The notes under the pieces: generated by a model | What the model saw: the letters and a program-made list of their open reading frames with translations, nothing else | What the model was told of the DNA's origin: nothing | Databases searched by the model: none | Translations under genes and position numbers: made by a program | In this document: positions 17,214 to 27,629 of the stretch, one piece after another | Layout of the letters: every line of letters starts with the position of its first letter | How positions within the stretch are numbered: position 1 is the first letter of the stretch | From: Klebsiella sp. BIGb0407 | GTDB lineage: Bacteria; Pseudomonadota; Gammaproteobacteria; Enterobacterales; Enterobacteriaceae | Assembly (NCBI RefSeq): GCF_024807845.1 | Contig: NZ_JANUEQ010000007.1 | Span: 221,386 to 285,385, forward strand | Length of the DNA stretch: 64,000 nt | Direction: 5' to 3'

Positions 17214-18572
17214 ATGAGCAAGATTATTGGGTCTCTTGAAAAAATACTCCTTCCTTTTGCAATTAAAATAGGAAGGCAGCCACATATTAACGCTATCAAA
17301 AATGGCTTTATTAAATTAATGCCACTCACCCTCGCCGGGGCAATGTTTATATTAATTAATAACGTATTTTTAAGCTTTGGCGAAGGGTCGTTTTTTTATT
17401 CAATGGGCATCCGTCTTGAGCCCGCTACCATTGAAACTCTCAATCACTTTAAAACCATTGGCGGGAATGTTTATAACGGTACGCTAGGTATTATGTCGCT
17501 GATGGCTCCCTTCTTTATTGGTATGGCGCTGGCAGAAGAACGAAAGGTGGATTCTCTGGCGGCCGGGCTGTTATCGGTCGCGGCCTTTATGACCGTGACG
17601 CCCTATAGCGTCAACGATGCCTATGCTGTCGGAGCCAACTGGTTAGGCGGGGCGAATATTATTTCCGGGATGATAATCGGTATTGTGGTGGCTGAACTCT
17701 TCACCTTTATTGTCCGCCGCAACTGGATTATTACCCTGCCGTCCAGCGTTCCGGAGTCGGTATCCCGCTCGTTCTCAGCGGTTATTCCAGGCTTTATTAT
17801 TCTCTCTATTATGGGCTGTCTCTCCTATGTGCTGATGCTCTGGAATACTAACTTCCATCAAATCATCATGGATAGCATCTCAACCCCGTTAGCATCACTG
17901 GGCTCAGTCGTCGGATGGGTCTTCGTTATTATGGTGCCTTTGCTCTGGTTCTTTGGAGTACACGGTGCGCTGGCCTTGACCGCTTTGGACAATGGCATCA
18001 TGACGCCATGGGCACTGGAAAACGTGGCGCTTTTCCAACAATACGGCTCGGTCGATGCCGCACTAGAAGCCGGTAAAACCTTCCATACCTGGGCAAAACC
18101 GATGTTTGATTCTTACATATTCCTCGGGGGTTCCGGTGCCACACTTGGTCTGATTATCGCTATCTTTATTGCTTCACGTCGTGCGGATCACCGTCAGGTC
18201 GCCAAGCTAGCCTTACCGGCAGGTATTTTCCAGATTAACGAGCCGATTCTGTTTGGTCTGCCGATTATTATGAACCCGGTGATGTTTATTCCTTTCATCT
18301 TAATCTCGCCAATCTTAGCGGCAATCACTGTCTCGGCCTACAGCTTAGGTGTTATTCCGCCAATAACCAATATGGCTCCCTGGACGATGCCGACTGGATT
18401 AGGCGCCTTCTTTAATACCAACGGGAGTATCGCGGCCCTGCTGCTGGCCCTGTTTAACCTCTGCGTGGCGACCCTGGTGTATTTACCCTTTGTGGTTATC
18501 GCGAATAAGGCCCAAAGCACCATTGAGCAGGAAGAGAGCGAAGAAGATATCGCTAACGCACTGAAATTCTGA
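17214..18572 (+). CDS. chbC: PTS N,N'-diacetylchitobiose-specific IIC permease ChbC
   Basis: This 452-residue polytopic protein of the cellobiose/chitobiose IIC family carries the conserved [10 protein letters not shown] substrate-site segment and FGVHG. It translocates and phosphorylates diacetylchitobiose with ChbB. ATG at 17214 follows AAGGTG by seven bases. The 131-base gap after chbB is where the chb leader pairs with the small RNA ChiX in E. coli; I could not confirm a ChiX site here. Confidence 0.93.
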   Translation: MSKIIGSLEKILLPFAIKIGRQPHINAIKNGFIKLMPLTLAGAMFILINNVFLSFGEGSFFYSMGIRLEPATIETLNHFKTIGGNVYNGTLGIMSLMAPFFIGMALAEERKVDSLAAGLLSVAAFMTVTPYSVNDAYAVGANWLGGANIISGMIIGIVVAELFTFIVRRNWIITLPSSVPESVSRSFSAVIPGFIILSIMGCLSYVLMLWNTNFHQIIMDSISTPLASLGSVVGWVFVIMVPLLWFFGVHGALALTALDNGIMTPWALENVALFQQYGSVDAALEAGKTFHTWAKPMFDSYIFLGGSGATLGLIIAIFIASRRADHRQVAKLALPAGIFQINEPILFGLPIIMNPVMFIPFILISPILAAITVSAYSLGVIPPITNMAPWTMPTGLGAFFNTNGSIAALLLALFNLCVATLVYLPFVVIANKAQSTIEQEESEEDIANALKF

Positions 18573-18621
18573 TGCTAAACAGGTTGTTAACCATCAGGGA
18601 AATACCAACGGATGAGGAAGT

Positions 18622-18972
18622 ATGATGTTTAATCTGGATGAGATAGAAGAACAGCAAACGGAAAATAATGACCTCGAAGAAGTGGTGATGGGGCTGATTA
18701 TTAATGCCGGCCAGGCGCGCAGCTTTGCCTTTGGGGCATTAAAGCAGGCAAAGTCTGGTGACTTTACCGAGGCAAATAATCTGATGGAAAAGTCTCGCAT
18801 CGCACTGAGTGAGGCACACCGGGTGCAAACTCAGCTTATTGAAAGCGATGAAGGTGAAGGGAAAATTAAAGTCAGCCTGGTGATGGTACACGCTCAGGAC
18901 CACCTGATGACCGCGATACTGCTTCGTGAGCTGGTGGGTGAATTGATCGAGCTGCACCAGAAGATACAATAG
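18622..18972 (+). CDS. chbA: PTS N,N'-diacetylchitobiose-specific IIA component ChbA
   Basis: This 116-residue all-helical lactose/cellobiose-type IIA protein has the same length as E. coli ChbA. The phospho-histidine lies in VHAQDH (His90), and the EEVVMGLIINAGQARS block is conserved. It passes phosphate from HPr to ChbB. The start follows a GAGGAAGT site. Confidence 0.95.
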   Translation: MMFNLDEIEEQQTENNDLEEVVMGLIINAGQARSFAFGALKQAKSGDFTEANNLMEKSRIALSEAHRVQTQLIESDEGEGKIKVSLVMVHAQDHLMTAILLRELVGELIELHQKIQ

Positions 18973-18984
18973 ACTCCCGACCCT

Positions 18985-19830
18985 ATGAGGCAGCCAAAAA
19001 TGATAACCAAAGAAATTACCGTCGCACGAGAAAACCAGCTTTTCAACGGCAAGAATTTTCATGTGGTTATCTACAATAAAACGGAAAGCGTCAGTGGTCT
19101 GCATAGCCATGATTATTATGAATATACTCTGGTACTGACCGGACGCTATTTTCAGGAGATTAACGGTAAGCGGGTCCTGCTGGAGAGCGGAGATTTTGTT
19201 TTTATTCCAATAGGGTCGCATCACCAAAGTTTCTACTCTTTTGGCGCGACGCGTATCTTTAACGTGGGGATCAAGAAAAGTTTTTTTGAGAAACACTACG
19301 CGACGTTACTGCCGCCAGACCTGGTTGCCTCCCAGGTTTACTCAGTAAAAAACTCGTTTATTCGTTATATTGAGTCCGTTATCGCTTCACTGAATTTTCG
19401 TGAAACTGAATTTGATGAATTCATCGAGCTCGTCACTTTTTATGCCATGAACCGTTTACGGCATTATCGCGAGGAGCCGGAACAGGATAGCGTACCTGTG
19501 TGGCTAAAAAGTACCGTTGAAGAGATGCACGATAATTTAAAATTTGGCGAGGGAGCGCTTGAACAGATGGTCTGTCTCTCCGGTAAAACGCAAGAGTATT
19601 TAACCCGGGCCACTCAGCGTTATTACAGTAAAACGCCAATGCAGCTCATTAATGATATTCGTATTAACTTTGCTAAAAAACAGCTGGAAATTACCAACTA
19701 TTCGGTCACCGATATTGCCTATGAGTCAGGATATAGCAGTCCGAGTTTATTTATTAAAACATTTAAAAAACTGACCTCATTTACACCGAATAATTATCGC
19801 AAGAAGTTAACTAGCGTTAACCAAGAGTAG
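18985..19830 (+). CDS. chbR: ChbR, AraC-family chitobiose operon regulator
   Basis: A protein of about 281 residues with an N-terminal cupin ([16 protein letters not shown]) and a C-terminal AraC helix-turn-helix pair ([18 protein letters not shown]). It matches E. coli ChbR across its length. ChbR represses chb without inducer and activates it with phosphorylated chitobiose. Two starts are possible. ATG 18985 gives an N-terminus (MRQP) like E. coli's MMQP, and ATG 19000 has a better-spaced GAGG. It lies 12 bases after chbA. Confidence 0.92.
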   Translation: MRQPKMITKEITVARENQLFNGKNFHVVIYNKTESVSGLHSHDYYEYTLVLTGRYFQEINGKRVLLESGDFVFIPIGSHHQSFYSFGATRIFNVGIKKSFFEKHYATLLPPDLVASQVYSVKNSFIRYIESVIASLNFRETEFDEFIELVTFYAMNRLRHYREEPEQDSVPVWLKSTVEEMHDNLKFGEGALEQMVCLSGKTQEYLTRATQRYYSKTPMQLINDIRINFAKKQLEITNYSVTDIAYESGYSSPSLFIKTFKKLTSFTPNNYRKKLTSVNQE

Positions 19831-19926
19831 CGGATTCATCCGCGTCAGAAAAAGATTAACTTCACTGTCCGTATTCATATGGAGGGTGAGCTGCATCCAA
19901 CGCATCGTATTATAAGAGAGAGGAAT

Positions 19927-21273
19927 ATGAGCCAGAAACTAAAAATAGTGACTATCGGAGGCGGCAGTAGCTACACCCCAGAATTGGTCGAAGGTTTTCT
20001 GAAACGTTATCACGAATTACCGGTTAGCGAGCTGTGGCTGGTAGACGTGGAGGACGGTGCTGAGAAACTCGATATTATCCACGCTCTCTGCCAGCGTATG
20101 GTTGAAAAGGCGGGGGTACCGATGAAGGTGTTTAAAACCCTCGACAGACGCGCGGCTCTTGAGGGGGCTGATTTTGTCACCACTCAGCTACGCGTGGGAC
20201 AGCTACAGGCGCGCGAAAAAGATGAGCGTATTCCTCTTAGCCACGGCTACCTGGGCCAGGAAACTAACGGTGCCGGTGGTTTATTTAAAGGTCTGCGAAC
20301 TATTCCGGTTATCTTTGATATCGTTAAAGATGTTCAGGAAATTTGCCCGAATGCCTGGGTGATTAATTTTACTAATCCAGCCGGAATGGTAACTGAGGCG
20401 GTCTATCGTCATACAGACTTCAGACGTTTTATCGGCGTGTGTAATATTCCAATCGGCATGAAAATGTTTATCACTGATGTGTTGGAATTAAGCGCCAGCG
20501 ATGAGCTGTCCATCGATCTGTTTGGCCTGAATCATCTGGTGTTTGTCCGTGATGTACTGGTTAACGGCACCTCGCGTTTTGACGAACTGCTAGACGGTGT
20601 TGCATCGGGTCGATTAGGCGGCAGTTCGGTGAAAAATATTTTTGACCTGCCGTTTAGTGAGGGGCTTATCCGCGCGCTGAACCTGATCCCTTGTTCTTAT
20701 CTGCAGTATTACTTCAAACAGAAAGAGATGCTGGCGATTGAAATGGGGGAATACTATAAGGGCGGCGTACGCGCCCAGGTCGTGCAGAAGGTTGAGCAGC
20801 AGCTATTTAAACTCTATGACTCTCCTGATCTGGATGTTAAGCCGAAAGAGCTCGAGCTGCGCGGCGGGGCTTATTATTCTGATGCGGCCTGTGAAGTGAT
20901 TAACGCTATCTACAATGACAAGCAGGCCGAGCATTATGTGAATATTCCCCATTGCGGACATATTGATAATATTCCGGCAGACTGGACGGTCGAAATGACC
21001 TGTACCCTGGGTCGTGAAGGGGCAACGCCGACGCGGCGGGTAACGCACTTTGACGAGAAAGTGCTGGGGTTAATTTATACCATTAAAGGATTTGAAGTGG
21101 CGACCAGCCAGGCGGCGGTTAGCGGAGAGCTGAACGATGTGCTGCTGGCACTGAATTTAAGCCCGCTGATTCACTCCGACCGGGATGCCGAGCAATTGGC
21201 TAAAGAACTGCTGCTCGCCCACCAGAAGTGGTTGCCAAACTTTGCGGCTACCATTGAAACGCTGAAACAATAA
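19927..21273 (+). CDS. chbF: 6-phospho-beta-glucosidase ChbF (GH4)
   Basis: This 448-residue glycoside hydrolase family 4 enzyme has the N-terminal NAD-binding motif [14 protein letters not shown], the metal-site Cys in GVCNIPIG and the GLNHL segment. GH4 enzymes use NAD and a divalent metal to cleave phosphorylated disaccharides by a redox-elimination mechanism. ChbF hydrolyses mono-deacetylated chitobiose 6-phosphate. ATG at 19927 follows GAGAGAGGAAT. The longer frame from 19879 lacks homology. Confidence 0.94.
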   Translation: MSQKLKIVTIGGGSSYTPELVEGFLKRYHELPVSELWLVDVEDGAEKLDIIHALCQRMVEKAGVPMKVFKTLDRRAALEGADFVTTQLRVGQLQAREKDERIPLSHGYLGQETNGAGGLFKGLRTIPVIFDIVKDVQEICPNAWVINFTNPAGMVTEAVYRHTDFRRFIGVCNIPIGMKMFITDVLELSASDELSIDLFGLNHLVFVRDVLVNGTSRFDELLDGVASGRLGGSSVKNIFDLPFSEGLIRALNLIPCSYLQYYFKQKEMLAIEMGEYYKGGVRAQVVQKVEQQLFKLYDSPDLDVKPKELELRGGAYYSDAACEVINAIYNDKQAEHYVNIPHCGHIDNIPADWTVEMTCTLGREGATPTRRVTHFDEKVLGLIYTIKGFEVATSQAAVSGELNDVLLALNLSPLIHSDRDAEQLAKELLLAHQKWLPNFAATIETLKQ

Positions 21274-21293
21274 TATCCTTACAGGAGTGGCTA

Positions 21294-22058
21294 ATGGAAC
21301 GCGTACTCATCGTAAATGCAGATGACTTTGGTCTGAGTAAAGGGCAGAACTACGGGATCATTGAAGCCTGTAATAACGGGCTAGTCACCTCAACCACGGC
21401 ACTGGTTAACGGTGCGGCGATTCGCCATGCGGTTGAACTGAGCCGCACGGTACCTACCCTAGGGGTTGGAATGCATTTTGTTCTGACCTTAGGGGAGCCA
21501 CTCTCCGGGATGCCGGGCCTAACGCGCGAAGGCCGTCTGGGGAAATGGCTTTGGCAGATGGCGGAGCAGGGCAGCCTGCCGCTGGATGAAATTGCTCATG
21601 AACTTGACTGCCAGTATCGCCGTTTTGTCGATCTGTTCGGGAGTGAGCCGACGCATATTGATAGCCATCATCACGTCCATATGCTGGCGCCGATTTATCC
21701 TATTGTCGCCGATTTTGCTCGTAAAAAAGGTCTGCCTGTCAGGATCGATCGTCTGCTTATTAAGCAGGATACTCTTGCCCGGGAAGTACCGCGTAGCAGT
21801 GAGGCTTTTTCCAGTGAGTTCTACGGTGAAGCGGTATCAGAGTCTCTGTTTTTACAGATACTCGATGCGGCTAGCCGGGATAATGTGTCATCGCTGGAGG
21901 TGATGTGCCATCCGTCATTTGTCGATACTATCGTGATGGAAAGCGCCTATTGTTATCCCCGGCTGACGGAACTGGATATTCTGACGTCGGCATCCTTAAA
22001 ACAGGCTGTTAAGGATCGTGGTTTTCGGTTGGGTAATTATCAGTCGCTGGGTAATTAG
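21294..22058 (+). CDS. chbG: ChbG, chitooligosaccharide deacetylase
   Basis: This 254-residue YdjC/ChbG-family deacetylase has the metal-binding pattern NADDFGLSK at residues 7-15 and [10 protein letters not shown] near 119-128. ChbG removes one acetyl group from chitobiose 6-phosphate, which is needed for hydrolysis by ChbF and for induction through ChbR. It lies 20 bases after chbF behind a good AGGAG site and ends the classic chb gene order. Confidence 0.94.
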   Translation: MERVLIVNADDFGLSKGQNYGIIEACNNGLVTSTTALVNGAAIRHAVELSRTVPTLGVGMHFVLTLGEPLSGMPGLTREGRLGKWLWQMAEQGSLPLDEIAHELDCQYRRFVDLFGSEPTHIDSHHHVHMLAPIYPIVADFARKKGLPVRIDRLLIKQDTLAREVPRSSEAFSSEFYGEAVSESLFLQILDAASRDNVSSLEVMCHPSFVDTIVMESAYCYPRLTELDILTSASLKQAVKDRGFRLGNYQSLGN

Positions 22059-22104
22059 CGGCTGGAATAAGTTAGCAATTTTATTTTAAGTTAATTAATA
22101 GTAA

Positions 22105-22139
22105 ATGATGACTGTGATTTTATTTGTCTCAGTCATCAT
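22105..22139. terminator. Hairpin between chbG and chiP
   Basis: Perfect ten-base inverted arms (ATGATGACTG/CAGTCATCAT) around a 15-base loop lie 47 bases after chbG. No T-run follows, so it may attenuate or stabilise RNA rather than terminate it. Confidence 0.45.
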
Positions 22140-22236
22140 GCTGTACGTATTTAAAAAATCCGATTCGATACTCTATTTAAAAGTAAAAAACAAAACTAAC
22201 TAATTTATTTTTATAAAATAAAAGAGAGGGTGTGTC

Positions 22237-23634
22237 ATGCGTGCATTTAACGGGAAGCATAGTTTATTATATATTACTATTATCACTACTCTATCGGCCG
22301 GGGCGGTTATTCCACAGGCTCAGGCAGAAGGTTTTATTGATGACTCCACATTAACTGGCGGTATTTATTACTGGCAGCGTGAACGGGATCGCAAAGATAC
22401 GCTGGATGGTGATAAATATAAGACTAACCTTTCCCATGCAACCTGGAATGCCAATCTCGACTTTCAGTCGGGTTATGCCGCCGATATGTTTGGTCTTGAT
22501 GTCGCGGCATTTACCGTGGTTGAAATGATGGAAAGTCATGACAGCGGTCACCCGAATGAAATCGCCTTCTCGAAAAAAAATAAAACCTACGATGAAGATT
22601 ACTCCGGTGATAAGGGCGGTATTAGCCTGTATAAAGCGGCGGCTAAATTTAAACTGGGTCCTTTATGGGCGCGCGGCGGGTATATTCAGCCTACCGGGCC
22701 GACATTGCTGGCCCCGCACTGGAGCTTTATGCCGGGTACCTATCGTGGTGCAGAATTAGGCGCCGATTTTGATTACGGCCAGGCGGGGGCGCTTAACCTC
22801 GCCTATATGTGGACTAACAAATATAAAGCGCCGTGGCATCTTGAGATGGATAACTTCTTACAGAATGACAGGGCAACCAAAGTAAGCTATTTACACTCCA
22901 TTGGCGCCAAATATGATTTTAAAAATGACCTGATACTGGAAGGCGCATTCGGTCAGGCTCAGGGCTATATTGACCAGTATTTCGCTAAAGTCAGCTATCC
23001 CATTACGATTGCGGATAAACCGTTACGTACCAGCTATCAGTTTTACGGCACGCGTGACAAAGTCAGCGACGGCGGCGTGAATGATATCTACGATGGCACC
23101 GCCTGGCTGCAAGCGCTGACCCTGGGGTATAAAATTGGCGACGTGCTGGATCTCCGTCTGGAAGGCACGCTGGTAAAAGCCGAAGGGCAGCAGGGCTACT
23201 TCTTACAGCGTATGACCCCGACCTACGCTTCCTCGAATGGTCGTCTTGATGTCTGGTGGGATAACCGTTCAGACTTTAACGCCAACGGCGAAAAAGCGGT
23301 CTTTTTTGGCGCGATGTATGACATGAAAAACTGGGATATGCCGGGCTGGGCTTTCGGTGCTTCCTACGTTTATGGCTGGGACGCGAAGCCGGGTAGAATG
23401 GCCTCGCCGGATGCCTGGTATGACCCGAATAAGCGTCTGAAGGAGTCTGCATACAGCCTGGATGCGGTATATACAATACAGGATGGCCGCGCGAAGGGAA
23501 CCCAGTTTAAACTGCACTATACGGAATACAACAACCACTCTAACATTCCAAGCTGGAGCGGAGGCTACGGCAATATCTTCCAGGATGAGCGTGATGTGAA
23601 GTTTATGGTCATTGCGCCGTTCACTCTGTTCTGA
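22237..23634 (+). CDS. chiP: Chitoporin ChiP (OprD-family outer-membrane channel)
   Basis: This 465-residue protein has a signal peptide ending QAQA (about residue 30) and beta-barrel sequence that matches E. coli ChiP (YbfM) closely, starting with [20 protein letters not shown] and ending with MVIAPFTLF. It lets chitooligosaccharides cross the outer membrane. In E. coli chiP is far from chb; here it follows chbG, giving one locus for outer-membrane entry, PTS uptake and breakdown. The leader ends AAAGAGAGGG, partly complementary to the ChiX seed known to silence chiP. Confidence 0.93.
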   Translation: MRAFNGKHSLLYITIITTLSAGAVIPQAQAEGFIDDSTLTGGIYYWQRERDRKDTLDGDKYKTNLSHATWNANLDFQSGYAADMFGLDVAAFTVVEMMESHDSGHPNEIAFSKKNKTYDEDYSGDKGGISLYKAAAKFKLGPLWARGGYIQPTGPTLLAPHWSFMPGTYRGAELGADFDYGQAGALNLAYMWTNKYKAPWHLEMDNFLQNDRATKVSYLHSIGAKYDFKNDLILEGAFGQAQGYIDQYFAKVSYPITIADKPLRTSYQFYGTRDKVSDGGVNDIYDGTAWLQALTLGYKIGDVLDLRLEGTLVKAEGQQGYFLQRMTPTYASSNGRLDVWWDNRSDFNANGEKAVFFGAMYDMKNWDMPGWAFGASYVYGWDAKPGRMASPDAWYDPNKRLKESAYSLDAVYTIQDGRAKGTQFKLHYTEYNNHSNIPSWSGGYGNIFQDERDVKFMVIAPFTLF

Positions 23635-23669
23635 TTATAGCGGAGCCGCTATTTTCCCGAATTTTGTCG

Positions 23670-23702
23670 CTGGCAGGCAGGGTAACTCGCCTGCCAGCGA
23701 CA
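23670..23702. terminator. Strong hairpin between chiP and yfdX
   Basis: A perfect 13-base stem (GTCGCTGGCAGGC and its complement) with a short loop separates the convergent chiP and yfdX genes. It is a likely bidirectional terminator. Confidence 0.65.
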
Positions 23703-23710
23703 CCGCGATA

Positions 23711-24325
23711 TCAGTCCGCAGTAATCGAGTTACTGTTAATGGTTACGCTGTCTTCCACTGCTTTCAGGGCCAGATTCGCTTCATAGTATTTTTTCTCACC
23801 CAGCAGTTTTTGGGCATCTGCGACCGCTTTCTGAGCATGTTTTAGTGGCAGCAAATACAGTTTTTGTGTCACCGCAATATCAGCCAAACGCAGGGTTTCA
23901 ATCGCGCCTTTTTGATCGTCTTTTGCCAGTTGTTCATTCGCTTTCTTAATCGCTTCCTGTTTTTCAGGCGTGGCAATAAAGTTTTCACTGATACCCATGG
24001 TGCCGTCTATCGCAATGTACTGATCGCCGATAAGGGCTGCATTCTTGTCCGTTCTGGCAAATGTCTTCCATTCCGCGCTGTCATCAGCCAGAAGTTTTGC
24101 CGCGGCATCGGCCAGTTTAACCGCATGCTCAGGTTCACCCTGGAAAATAGCCAGGCGCGCCATCCGGACATCCTGTACTGCGGTAAAACCCTGCTGAGAA
24201 ATTTTTAAGGTTTCAGCAGCCTGTTGATGTGCTACTGCCGCACCAGGTGCCTGCTCAGCAACGGCCAGAACCGGAACGGCAGCCAGAGTGGATGCAATCA
24301 GTGCTGCGGTTAAAAGACGTTTCAT
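23711..24325 (-). CDS. yfdX: YfdX-family periplasmic stress protein
   Basis: This 204-residue protein has a signal peptide (cleavage after VLAVA or nearby) and a helical YfdX domain. It aligns with E. coli YfdX through blocks such as KTFARTDKNA, DGTMGISENFIATPEK and KYYEANLALKAVEDS. YfdX is an acid-induced periplasmic protein under EvgA in E. coli and is reported to have chaperone-like behaviour. ATG at 24325 follows AAGGGAT; a TTG two codons earlier is unlikely. It is monocistronic and not linked to evgAS in this window. Confidence 0.88.
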   Translation of the reverse strand: MKRLLTAALIASTLAAVPVLAVAEQAPGAAVAHQQAAETLKISQQGFTAVQDVRMARLAIFQGEPEHAVKLADAAAKLLADDSAEWKTFARTDKNAALIGDQYIAIDGTMGISENFIATPEKQEAIKKANEQLAKDDQKGAIETLRLADIAVTQKLYLLPLKHAQKAVADAQKLLGEKKYYEANLALKAVEDSVTINSNSITAD

Positions 24326-24562
24326 AATCAATATCCCTTACATCAGATAGAAAACAGTACATCAGCCGGAGTCTGAGTGACTCCCGGCCTCAGTGGTCTG
24401 TTTTAAGCGTAGATGTGACTTTGTGATATTTCCAGTTGGCAGTGAATTGTGTGGCTTGTTCGGGGTAAAATTAGCGATTTATTCTTTGGTAAATGTAGCG
24501 ATTTTAAGAGTAAGAATATTGCCAGAAGCCGATCGTTATAAAAAATACGCGTTGCCGGGGGA

Positions 24563-24598
24563 GTCCTGCAGATCTCAATGATCCGCAGGATTTTTTAG
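24563..24598 (+). terminator. Orphan plus-strand intrinsic terminator
   Basis: Stem arms TCCTGC/GCAGGA and GATC/GATC, with one mismatch, are followed by TTTTTT on the plus strand. No plus-strand gene precedes it within 900 bases, and the minus-strand J-domain gene ends beside it. It may end an unannotated transcript in 24340-24598. Confidence 0.6.
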
Positions 24599-25929
24599 TT
24601 ACCTAAGAAAACGAAATCGACGATGATGGCATAAAGTATGGGTAACAATGCCAGACCCAGCAGGCTAACCAAAGGGGAAAGTTTACGGATAAATACTATT
24701 GGGAACTTCAGGATGGTAAGGATGATTATGATGGGAACACTTCGCCACTCAGAGCGGTTCTGCCAGAATGCCGATCCGATGGAGAGCATCACCAGAATCA
24801 AAACGCCGGCGGCTATCTGAGGGCGTGGACTCTCTTCCCGAAATGTGTTGATTGCTTGCCAGGCATAATAAGTCGCTATGACCAGTAACGCCACGGACAC
24901 CAGCCAGAAAAAGACCTGAGTACATTTTTCTGCGACTCCTCCCGTAGTACTCCAGCGTAAAAGCGTCGGGTAGCCCCAAAGAAAACTGGCAATAACAACG
25001 AGCATTAATGCAGGGAGGGAGTCTATCTGAGGTGTTATCTGGCCCATTATCCTGGCAGTATTACCCCAAAAAAGAATGGCAATAATGGTTTCCCAGGTTA
25101 TTGCTCTACCAGGTTGAGAAAGCTCATTCAACAGTAAAGGATTAAGGCGCTCTTGAAGAGCGGGATGCAGCTGGCGTATTTCGCTGACTTGCGCGTCTAA
25201 TTGCAGGAAAAGATCGGGGATCAGTCTTCCCCACCATGGGACTGATGCTCCTTTTTCCGTTAGTAAACGCCACTTCAATTGTTTCAGACGACTACCGAGG
25301 TATTTCCAGGAAAGTTTTTGCCAGTAGTTTTCTTGCTCCGTCAGGCTTATTTGTTCTTCAAGAGCGAGAATAATCCAGTGGGAAAGCGGAGAGGAGTTAT
25401 AGCTGTCTAACTGCCAGTGCATTACCGCTGAAACCTCATTTAGCAGGTTACGATCAAGCCCAGGTTGTTCACTGAGCTCGCGAGCCAGCATCAGGCTAAA
25501 AGCTTGTAAGGCTTCGAGGGCGTCAGGGATTTCGTTATCAAGATACTGATGCAGTTCTCCCAGCCCTTTAAGTTCATCTTTGATCAATAAAATACTCAGA
25601 CTGTGCGCCCTGGACCAGAGCTCATTTTGACTCCAGCTGACATCAGGTACAGTCACCGCTTCCGACGCAAACTGTTGATTCTCGTCCGCGGGTTGTGTCG
25701 GCTCAGGATAATCATACAACGTTACTTGCTCTTGCTCTTGCTCTTGCACAGGGGGAATTTCTGAGCTGGCATAGCGTTTGGCGCTATCAAAGGCTTCTCG
25801 TAGTTCCTGAAATCCCTGGGGGTCTTGGTCCGGGCGGCGTAACTTTAATTCCCGGGCATAGGCGCGGCGGATCTCTCGTTCATCATCTGTAGGCTGAATG
25901 CCCAGAACATCCCAAATTGTCGTCATCAT
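24595..25929 (-). CDS. Membrane J-domain protein, HscC partner (DjlB/DjlC-like)
   Basis: A 444-residue protein. Residues 1-60 form a J-domain-like fold (IWDVLGIQPTDDEREIRRAY), but the diagnostic HPD is R32-P33-D34. The middle is a helical, Gln/Glu-rich region, and the last 170 residues contain several hydrophobic helices. In E. coli the Hsp70 HscC works with DjlB and DjlC, membrane J-domain proteins of similar size encoded beside it. Here one such gene overlaps the hscC stop by a single base (TAATG), so the two are translationally coupled. A TTGCTC hexamer repeat at 25726-25747 encodes a Gln-Glu run. Confidence 0.75.
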   Translation of the reverse strand: MMTTIWDVLGIQPTDDEREIRRAYARELKLRRPDQDPQGFQELREAFDSAKRYASSEIPPVQEQEQEQVTLYDYPEPTQPADENQQFASEAVTVPDVSWSQNELWSRAHSLSILLIKDELKGLGELHQYLDNEIPDALEALQAFSLMLARELSEQPGLDRNLLNEVSAVMHWQLDSYNSSPLSHWIILALEEQISLTEQENYWQKLSWKYLGSRLKQLKWRLLTEKGASVPWWGRLIPDLFLQLDAQVSEIRQLHPALQERLNPLLLNELSQPGRAITWETIIAILFWGNTARIMGQITPQIDSLPALMLVVIASFLWGYPTLLRWSTTGGVAEKCTQVFFWLVSVALLVIATYYAWQAINTFREESPRPQIAAGVLILVMLSIGSAFWQNRSEWRSVPIIIILTILKFPIVFIRKLSPLVSLLGLALLPILYAIIVDFVFLGN

Positions 25930-27629
25930 TACAATCCGTCGTTAAACTGAGCCAGCACATGGCGCAGTTCATCTCGTGCCAGAGCGATTAAGCGCAAATC
26001 CTGCTTTTCAACCGCCTGTTCGAACTGTGTGGCGTAGTGATCGATAATCTGACGTCTTTCACCCAGCGTTTGCTCATAGCGTCTGGCGGCTTCTGCTGCT
26101 AACTGGCGATTTTCCGGAACGTCTCGCGGGTGTTGCTTCAGCGCATCGAGTGCTTTCAGGCGTTGGGCTATCTCTTCGGCACTCAGCGTTCCCGGCGCTT
26201 TTTCGATGATCATCGTCGAAGTTGCATCCTGACCGTTAACCTTACATTCCACTTCCAGAATACCGTCCAGGGTATATGTGAAACGTATATCTACACTGAC
26301 CTCACCTGCCTTGCGGGCGGGAACATTGACAGACATCTGGTCGAGCAGCAGGTTATCGCTGACTTTACGCGACTCGCCCTGATAAACCTCAACCTCAATA
26401 TGACGCTGATTATCCGTCATGGTGCTAAAAGTTTGCATCACGCTGACGGGCACAAATGAATTGCGCTCTATAAGTGGAGCAAAAAATCCAGGTTCTATTT
26501 TATCGCCGTTATGGCGGGCGACGGCGATCCCGAGTGAATAGGGCATCACATCGGTCAGGACAATATCATCCAGCGCCCGATTCTCAGCGATCAGCCCCGC
26601 CTGAACGCCGGCCCCAAGCGCGACCACTTCATCCGGATTGAGCTCATTACGCGGGAAGCGGCTAAACATGCGGGTAACCAACTGACGAACCAGGGGCATC
26701 CTTGTGGCTCCCCCTACCATGATGACGTGATCGAGCTGACTGATATCAAACTGCGCATCTTGTAGCGCCTGAATCACCGGTTTTTTTAATTTTGCCAGCA
26801 GCCCGTTACAACACTCATGAAAAGTGTGTTCATCCAGTTCCCACTGATACTCCGTCCCGGCGTGAGTCAGTTTTGCGTTCGCGCGATCCTGGCTACTCAG
26901 CTGTTGTTTCAGCTTTTCAGCCTGTTGAGTCAAACCTGCTGATAGCTCGGGAGTACTCGAAACCAGCTCAGGGTAACGGCTTATCATCCATTGGCGTATG
27001 ACGTCAGTAAAATCGTCGCCGCCAAGCCAGGCGTCACCGCTGCTGGCACGCACCTCAATCACCCCTTCAAACATATCGACAATAGAGACGTCAAAGGTGC
27101 CGCCACCCAGGTCGAATATCAGGAATTTTTGCTCTCTGGCATCATTCAAACCGTAGGCGAGTGCCGCGGCGGTGGGTTCATTTAGCAGGCGTTCAACCTG
27201 CAACCCCGCCATTTGTCCGGCGGCTTTCACCGCTTTACGCTGTGAATCATTGAAATAAGCCGGAACCGTAATAGCAGCGCGCGTAACGGTACAACCCAGG
27301 GCGACTTCAGCATCGGCTTTTAATTTACGCAGAACGAGCGCTGAGAGCTCTTCGGCACGAAACGACTTATTGCCGAGGGTGAAGACTTTATCTGTTCCCA
27401 TATAACGCTTAAAGCTGGCAACAGTAAGATGAGGGTGACTCACCAGGCGGGATTTTGCGGCCTCGCCAACCAGCAGATTACCTTCATCATCAAGCCCTAC
27501 GACTGAGGGGGTCAGGCGCTCGTCTTTAGCCCCCGTAATTAATACAGCCCCCTGTTCACTAAACCATGAAATAGCACTGTTTGAAGTGCCAAGATCGATA
27601 CCAATTATCGGAGAATGATCGCCTGCCAT
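25929..27629 (-). CDS. hscC: HscC, specialised Hsp70 chaperone
   Basis: This 566-residue Hsp70 has the nucleotide-binding domain signatures IGIDLGTSNS (start), IFDLGGGTFDVS and MVGGATRMP. It lacks the long C-terminal lid of DnaK, as HscC does. HscC is an auxiliary Hsp70 stimulated by membrane J-proteins rather than DnaJ, and its client range is poorly known. It forms a two-gene operon with the downstream J-domain gene. Confidence 0.9.
   Translation of the reverse strand: MAGDHSPIIGIDLGTSNSAISWFSEQGAVLITGAKDERLTPSVVGLDDEGNLLVGEAAKSRLVSHPHLTVASFKRYMGTDKVFTLGNKSFRAEELSALVLRKLKADAEVALGCTVTRAAITVPAYFNDSQRKAVKAAGQMAGLQVERLLNEPTAAALAYGLNDAREQKFLIFDLGGGTFDVSIVDMFEGVIEVRASSGDAWLGGDDFTDVIRQWMISRYPELVSSTPELSAGLTQQAEKLKQQLSSQDRANAKLTHAGTEYQWELDEHTFHECCNGLLAKLKKPVIQALQDAQFDISQLDHVIMVGGATRMPLVRQLVTRMFSRFPRNELNPDEVVALGAGVQAGLIAENRALDDIVLTDVMPYSLGIAVARHNGDKIEPGFFAPLIERNSFVPVSVMQTFSTMTDNQRHIEVEVYQGESRKVSDNLLLDQMSVNVPARKAGEVSVDIRFTYTLDGILEVECKVNGQDATSTMIIEKAPGTLSAEEIAQRLKALDALKQHPRDVPENRQLAAEAARRYEQTLGERRQIIDHYATQFEQAVEKQDLRLIALARDELRHVLAQFNDGL

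Noticed and set aside
18739..19296. 185-codon minus-strand frame over chbA and chbR
   Set aside because: Antisense to two conserved genes, with composition typical of a shadow frame.
22215..22239. Full ChiX target site in the chiP leader
   Set aside because: Only a short stretch (AAAGAG then AGGG) resembles the E. coli target and the pairing is interrupted. Kept as a partial observation only.
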